In this document: one piece after another, positions 59,296 to 64,000 of the stretch
Layout of the letters: each line of letters begins with the position of its first letter
Numbering within the stretch: the first letter of the stretch is position 1
Assembly: GCF_051020975.1 (NCBI RefSeq)
Contig: NW_027478169.1
Coordinates: forward strand, 8,432,001-8,496,000
From: Osmia lignaria lignaria
Taxonomy: Eukaryota; Arthropoda; Insecta; Hymenoptera; Megachilidae
Length of the DNA stretch: 64,000 nucleotides
Reading direction: 5' to 3'
Translations under genes and position numbers: made by a program
The notes under the pieces: generated by a model
Database searches by the model: none
What the model was told of the DNA's origin: nothing
The model's input: only the letters and a program-made list of their open reading frames with translations

Positions 59296-61227
59296 TGATC
59301 AGAAGCGTAGTTTTCGAGATACATCGAGATATTTAAAAGTTCCGAAGCCGCACCAACATAATAGAGATACAGAAACACCGTGGCCCCTTTCTTTGAGATA
59401 ACTCTGCACTATTGCGAGCTGCAAATGCCACTTCCAGCTTAGCTGTGCAGAGGAAGAACAACAAGAAGAAGAAATATCTCGAAATATGTCCGTCAGGCCA
59501 GTTCCTTTGAGCTGAATCTGCAAATATCTCGGAAACGAAGCGAGCTATGACAAAATGTTAAGAGACGTTTTTTATAGAGAATTATGTTTCCTACAATTTA
59601 TGTTCTATGATATTTTTTGATCAGAAGCGTAGTTTTCGAGATATATCGAGATATTTAAAAGTTCCGAAGCCGCACCAACATAATAGGGATACAGAAACAC
59701 CGTGGCCCCTTTCTTTGAGATAACTCTGCACTATTGCGAGCCGCAAATGCCACTTCCAGCTTAGCTGTGCAGAAGAAGAGCAACAAGAAGAAGAAATATC
59801 TCGAAATATGTCCGTCAGGCCCCTTCCCTTGAGATAAATCTGCAAATATCTCGGAAACGAAGCGAGCTATGGCAAAATGTTAAGAGACCTTTTTTGTAGA
59901 GAATTATGTTTCCTACAATTTATGTTCTATGATATTTTTTGATCAGAAGCGTAGTTTTCGAGATACATCGAGATATTTAAAAGTTCCGAAGCCGCACCAA
60001 CATAATAGAGATACAGAAACACCGTGGCCCCTTTCTTTGAGATAACTCTGCACTATGGCGAGCCGCAAATGCCACTTCCAGCTTAGCTGTGCAGAAGAAG
60101 AGCAACAAGAAGAAGAAATATCTCGAAATATGTCCGTCAGGCCCCTTCCCTTGAGATATATCTGCAAATATCTCGGAAACGAAGCGAGCTATGGCAAAAT
60201 GTTGAGAGACCTTTTTTGTAGAGAATTATGTTTCCTACAATTTATGTTCTATGATATTTTTTGATCAGAAGCGTAGTTTTCGAGATACATCGAGATATTT
60301 AAAAGTTCCGAAGCCGCACCAACATAATAGAGATACAGAAACACCGTGGCCCCTTTCTTTGAGATAACTCTGCACTAGTGCGAGCCGCAAATGCCACTTT
60401 CAGCTTAGCTGTGCAGAAGAAGAACAACAAGAAGAAGAAATATCTCGAAATATGTCCGTCAGGCCCCTTCCCTTGAGATAAATCTGCAAATATCTCGGAA
60501 ACGAAGCGAGCTATGGCAAAATGTTAAGAGACCTTTCTTGTAGAGAATTAAGTTTCCTACTTTTTATGTTCTATGATATTTTTTGATCAGATGCGTAGTT
60601 CTCGAGATATATCAAGATATTTAAAAGTTCCGAAGCCGCACCAACATAATAGAGATACAGAAACAGCGTGGCCCCTTTCTTTGAGATAACTCTGCACTAT
60701 TGCGAGCTGCAAATGCCACTTCCAGCTTAGCTGTGCAGAGGAAGAACAACAAGAAGAAGAAATATCTCGAAATATGTCCGTCAGGCCAGTTCCTTTGAGC
60801 TGAATCTGCAAATATCTCGGAAACGAAGCGAGCTATGACAAAATGTTAAGAGACGTTTTTTATAGAGAATTATGTTTCCTACAATTTATGTTCTATGATA
60901 TTTTTTGATCAGAAGCGTAGTTTTCGAGATATATCGAGATATTTAAAAGTTCCGAAGCCGCACCAACATAATAGGGATACAGAAACACCGTGGCCCCTTT
61001 CTTTGAGATAACTCTGCACTATTGCGAGCCGCAAATGCCACTTCCAGCTTAGCTGTGCAGAAGAAGAGCAACAAGAAGAAGAAATATCTCGAAATATGTC
61101 CGTCAGGCCCCTTCCCTTGAGATAAATCTGCAAATATCTCGGAAACGAAGCGAGCTATGGCAAAATGTTAAGAGACCTTTTTTGTAGAGAATTAAGTTTC
61201 CTACTTTTTATGTTCTATGATATTTTT
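59296..61227. repeat. Four-monomer repeat region with GAGCAACAAG units
   Basis: The pair at 59296-59939 (tail TTTGAGCTGAATC and GCTATGACAAAATG, then a unit with AATAGGGAT and GAGCAACAAG) recurs at 60584-61227, 1288 bp or four monomers on. Between them lie two class 2 units with GATACATCG. GCACTATGGCG (60052) and CACTTTCAGC (60396) are private. Confidence 0.78.
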
Positions 61228-61548
61228 TGATCAGATGCGTAGTTCTCGAGATATATCAAGATATTTAAAAGTTCCGAAGCCGCACCAACATAATAGGGAT
61301 ACAGAAACACCGTGGCCCCTTTCTTTGAGATAACTCTGCACTATTGCGAGCCGCAAATGCCACTTCCAGCTTAGCTGTGCAGAAGAAGAGCAACAAGAAG
61401 AAGAAATATCTCGAAATATGTCCGTCAGGCCAGTTCCTTTGAGCTGAATCTGCAAATATCTCGGAAACGAAGCGAGCTATGGCAAAATGTTAAGAGACGT
61501 TTTTTATAGAGAATTATGTTTCCTACAATTTATGTTCTATGATATTTT
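61228..61548. repeat. 321-bp length variant monomer (1-base loss at the TGATCA site)
   Basis: The spacer ends TATTTTTTATCAGAAGCG: the G of TGATCA is missing. It is the only length change in the window outside the GAA/CAA box. Confidence 0.88.
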
Positions 61549-63158
61549 TTATCAGAAGCGTAGTTTTCGAGATATATCGAGATATTTAAAAGTTCCGAAG
61601 CCGCACCAACATAATAGGGATACAGAAACACCGTGGCCCCTTTCTTTGAGATAACTCTGCACTAGTGCGAGCCGCAAATGCCACTTCCAGCTTAGCTGTG
61701 CAGAAGAAGAACAACAAGAAGAAGAAATATCTCGAGATATGTCCGTCAGGCCCCTTCCCTTGAGATAAATCTGCAAATATCTCGGAAACGAAGCGAGCTA
61801 TGGCAAAATGTTAAGAGACGTTTATTATAGAGAATTATGTTTCCTACAATTTATGTTCTATGATATTTTTTGATCAGAAGCGTAGTTTTCGAGATATATC
61901 GAGATATTTGAAAGTTCCGAAGCCGCACCAACATAATAGGGATACAGAAACACCGTGGCCCCTTTCTTTGAGATAACTCTGCACTATTGCGAGCTGGAAA
62001 TGCCACTTCCAGTTTAGCTGTGCAGAAGAAGAACAACAAGAAGAAGAAATATCTCGAAATATGTCCGTTAGGCCCCTTCCCGTGAGATAAATCTGCAAAT
62101 ATCTCGGAAACGAAGCGAGCTATGGCAAAATGTTAAGAGACCTCTTTTGTAGAGAATTAAGTTTCCTACTTTTTATGTTCTATGATATTTTTTGATCAGA
62201 TGCGTAGTTCTCGAGATATATCAAGATATTTAAAAGTTCCGAAGCCGCACCAACATAATAGAGATACAGAAACACCGTGGCCCCTTTCTTTGAGATAACT
62301 CTGCACTATTGCGAGCTGCAAATGCCACTTCCAGCTTAGCTGTGCAGAAGAAGAACAACAAGAAGAAGAAATATCTCGAAATATGTCCGTCAGGCCAGTT
62401 CCTTTGAGCTGAATCTGCAAATATCTCGGAAACGAAGCGAGCTATGGCAAAATGTTAAGAGACGTTTTTTGTAGAGAATTATGTTTCCTACAATTTATGT
62501 TCTATGATATTTTTTGATCAGAAGCGTAGTTTTCGAGGTATATCGAGATATTTAAAAGTTCCGAAGCCGCACCAACATAATAGAGATACAGAAACACCGT
62601 GGCCGCTTTCTTTGAGATAACTCTGCACTAGTGCGAGCCGCAAATGCCACTTCCAGCTTAGCTGTGCAGAAGAAGAACAACAAGAAGAAGAAATATCTCG
62701 AAATATGTCCGTTAGGCCCCTTCCCGTGAGATAAATCTGCAAATATCTCGGAAACGAAGCGAGCTATGGCAAAATGTTAAGAGACCTCTTTTGTAGAGAA
62801 TTAAGTTTCCTACTTTTTATGTTCTATGATATTTTTTGATCAGATGCGTAGTTCTCGAGATATATCAAGATATTTAAAAGTTCCGAAGCCGCACCAACAT
62901 AATAGAGATACAGAAACACCGTGGCCCCTTTCTTTGAGATAACTCTGCACTATTGCGAGCTGCAAATGCCACTTCCAGCTTAGCTGTGCAGAAGAAGAAC
63001 AACAAGAAGAAGAAATATCTCGAAATATGTCCGTCAGGCCAGTTCCTTTGAGCTGAATCTGCAAATATCTCGGAAACGAAGCGAGCTATGGCAAAATGTT
63101 AAGAGACCTTTTTTGTAGAGAATTAAGTTTCCTACAATTTATGTTCTATGATATTTTT
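61549..63158. repeat. Alternating class 2 / class 1 monomers
   Basis: Five monomers. The two class 1 units at 62193 and 62837 are near-identical and carry TTTGAGCTGAATC; the class 2 units at 61871 and 62515 carry CCCGTGAG. The 61549 unit has ATATCTCGAGATAT (61727-61740), a perfect palindrome that adds a second XhoI-type CTCGAG. The 61871 unit has TATTTGAAAG and GAGACGTTTATTATAG before it. Confidence 0.78.
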
Positions 63159-63802
63159 TGATCAGAAGCGTAGTTTTCGAGATATATCGAGATATTTAAA
63201 AGTTCCGAAGCCGCACTAACATAATAGAGATACAGAAACACCGTGGCCCCTTTCTTTGAGATAACTCTGCACTATTGCGAGCTGCAAATGCCACTTCCAG
63301 CTTAGCTGTGCAGAAGAAGAACAACAAGAAGAAGAAATATCTCGAAATATGTCCGTCAGGCCCCTTCCCTTGAGATAAATCTGCAAATATCTCGCAAACG
63401 AAGCGAGCTATGGCAAAATGTTAAGAGACCTTTTTTGTACAGAATTAAGTTTCCTACTTTTTATGTTCTATGATATTTTTTGATCAGATGCGTAGTTCTC
63501 GAGATATATCAAGATATTTAAAAGTTCCGAAGCCGCACCAACATAATAGAGATACAGAAACACCGTGGCCCCTCTCTTTGAGATAACTCTGCACAATTGC
63601 GAGCTGCAAATGCCACTTCCAGCTTAGCTGTGCAGAAGAAGAACAACAAGAAGAAGAAATATCTCGAAATATGTCCGTCAGGCCCCTTCCCTTGAGATAA
63701 ATCGGCAAGTATCTCGGAAACGAAGCGAGCTATGGCAAAATGTTGAGAGACCTTTTTTGTAGAGAATTAAGTTTCCTACTTTTTATGTTCTATGATATTT
63801 TT
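63159..63802. repeat. Copy of the 49.3-50.3 kb segment
   Basis: CGCACTAACAT, CTCGCAAACG, TTTGTACAGAATT, GCACAATTGCG and AATCGGCAAG occur here in the same order as at about 49370-50190. TTTGTACAGAATT is shared with 49.92 kb but not with the 54.42 kb copy, so this segment is closer to the 18-mer copy 1. Confidence 0.82.
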
Positions 63803-64000
63803 CGATCAGAGGCGTAGTTCTCGAGATATATCAAGATATTTAAAAGTTCCGAAGCCGCACCAACATAATAGAGATACAGAAACACCGTGGCCCCTTTCTT
63901 TGAGATAACTCTGCACGATTGCGAGCTGGAAATGCCACTTCCAGTTTAGCTGTGCAGAAGAAAGAACAACAAGAAGAAGAAATATCTCGAAATATGTCCA
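63803..64000. repeat. Partial monomer at right edge, with +1 GAA/CAA box
   Basis: Begins CGATCAGAGGCG and carries GCACGATTGCG and GCAGAAGAAAGAACAACAAG, so it is a third copy of the 323-bp variant. Cut by the window end after GTCCA. Confidence 0.9.

Larger units (their letters stand above)
1..64000. repeat. Satellite DNA array, 322-bp monomer, about 199 head-to-tail copies
   Basis: Landmarks such as TGATCA, the box GAAGAAGAACAACAAGAAG and GCGAGCTATGGCAAAATG recur every 322 bp from end to end, always in the same orientation. The register holds exactly until 38.8 kb; later small indels shift it by a net -8 bp by 61.55 kb. Copies differ mostly by scattered substitutions. I see no unique DNA, transposon, telomeric repeat or inversion, so the array extends beyond both edges. 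Known of such arrays: long homogenised satellites of about 150-400 bp are typical of pericentromeric or centromeric heterochromatin in eukaryotes. Inferred: 322 bp is close to twice 161 bp, compatible with two nucleosomes per unit. Base composition is about 39% GC, with 11 CpG in a representative class 1 unit. The family is not recognised. Confidence 0.98.

Noticed and set aside
1..64000. CRISPR array or bacterial repeat
   Set aside because: Every base of the unit repeats; there are no unique spacers, and 322 bp is far longer than CRISPR units.
1..64000. Tandem 5S rRNA, tRNA, histone or rDNA-spacer array
   Set aside because: No 5S internal control region, tRNA box A/B pair, cloverleaf or histone coding sequence was recognised in the monomer on either strand.
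1..64000. Assembly artefact as sole explanation of the repeats
   Set aside because: Copies carry many distinct, ordered private variants and hybrid units, which a looped or collapsed assembly would not create; local copy-number errors in the near-identical blocks remain possible.

Overview
The whole window is one uninterrupted head-to-tail array of a 322-bp satellite DNA monomer. With the unit started at the TGATCA site, it holds 198 complete monomers (55-63802), a 54-bp partial at the left edge and a 198-bp partial at the right edge. No gene, RNA gene, transposon or non-satellite insert is visible. All copies have the same orientation. The register is broken only by small indels: three monomers of 319 bp, two of 323 bp, one of 321 bp, and a 1-bp insertion in the partial right-edge copy. 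The organism is a eukaryote. A representative monomer is about 39% GC with 11 CpG, close to expectation, which argues against a genome with heavy CpG methylation. An insect or other arthropod is my best inference. I do not recognise the satellite family, and nothing in the window fixes the taxon.

Monomers fall into two classes. Class 1 carries GATGCG, then CTCGAG (a XhoI site) and ATATCAAGATAT, and is usually preceded by a spacer containing TTAAGTTTCCTACTTTTTAT. Class 2 carries GAAGCG, then TTTTCGAG and ATATCGAGATAT, and is usually preceded by TTATGTTTCCTACAATTTAT. They often alternate, which suggests an older 644-bp dimer. On top of this lie several generations of higher-order repeat (HOR). 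Letters name monomer variants as defined in the feature entries.

Layout: 377-1986 alternating 644-bp dimers; 1987-5206 mixed; 5207-8426 a full 10-monomer HOR (B D E H I G F J I' A); 8427-12934 two 7-mer derivatives of it; 12935-15510 an 8-mer derivative; 15511-18086 the first eight units of another 10-mer; 18087-21306 two copies of a 5-mer HOR (1610 bp); 21307-22272 a return of D E H. Near 22.3 kb the variant repertoire changes. From 22.3 to 39 kb the array is a mosaic of segmental copies offset by 22, 24, 17 and 29 monomers. At 39.1-42.8 kb a different 7-mer segment is duplicated (2254-bp offset). At 47.1-57.4 kb an 18-monomer block (5797 bp) is followed by a 14-monomer copy (4509 bp) that lacks four internal monomers. 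The right edge (63.2-64.0 kb) is another copy of the 49.3-50.5 kb segment.

The DNA codes for nothing I can support. Its interest lies in the record of unequal exchange, with several hybrid monomers whose crossover intervals can be bounded to tens of bases, and in the monomer's own structure: an internal duplication, TCGA-centred dyads and a GAA/CAA box where nearly all length changes fall. A pericentromeric or centromeric location is plausible but unproven.
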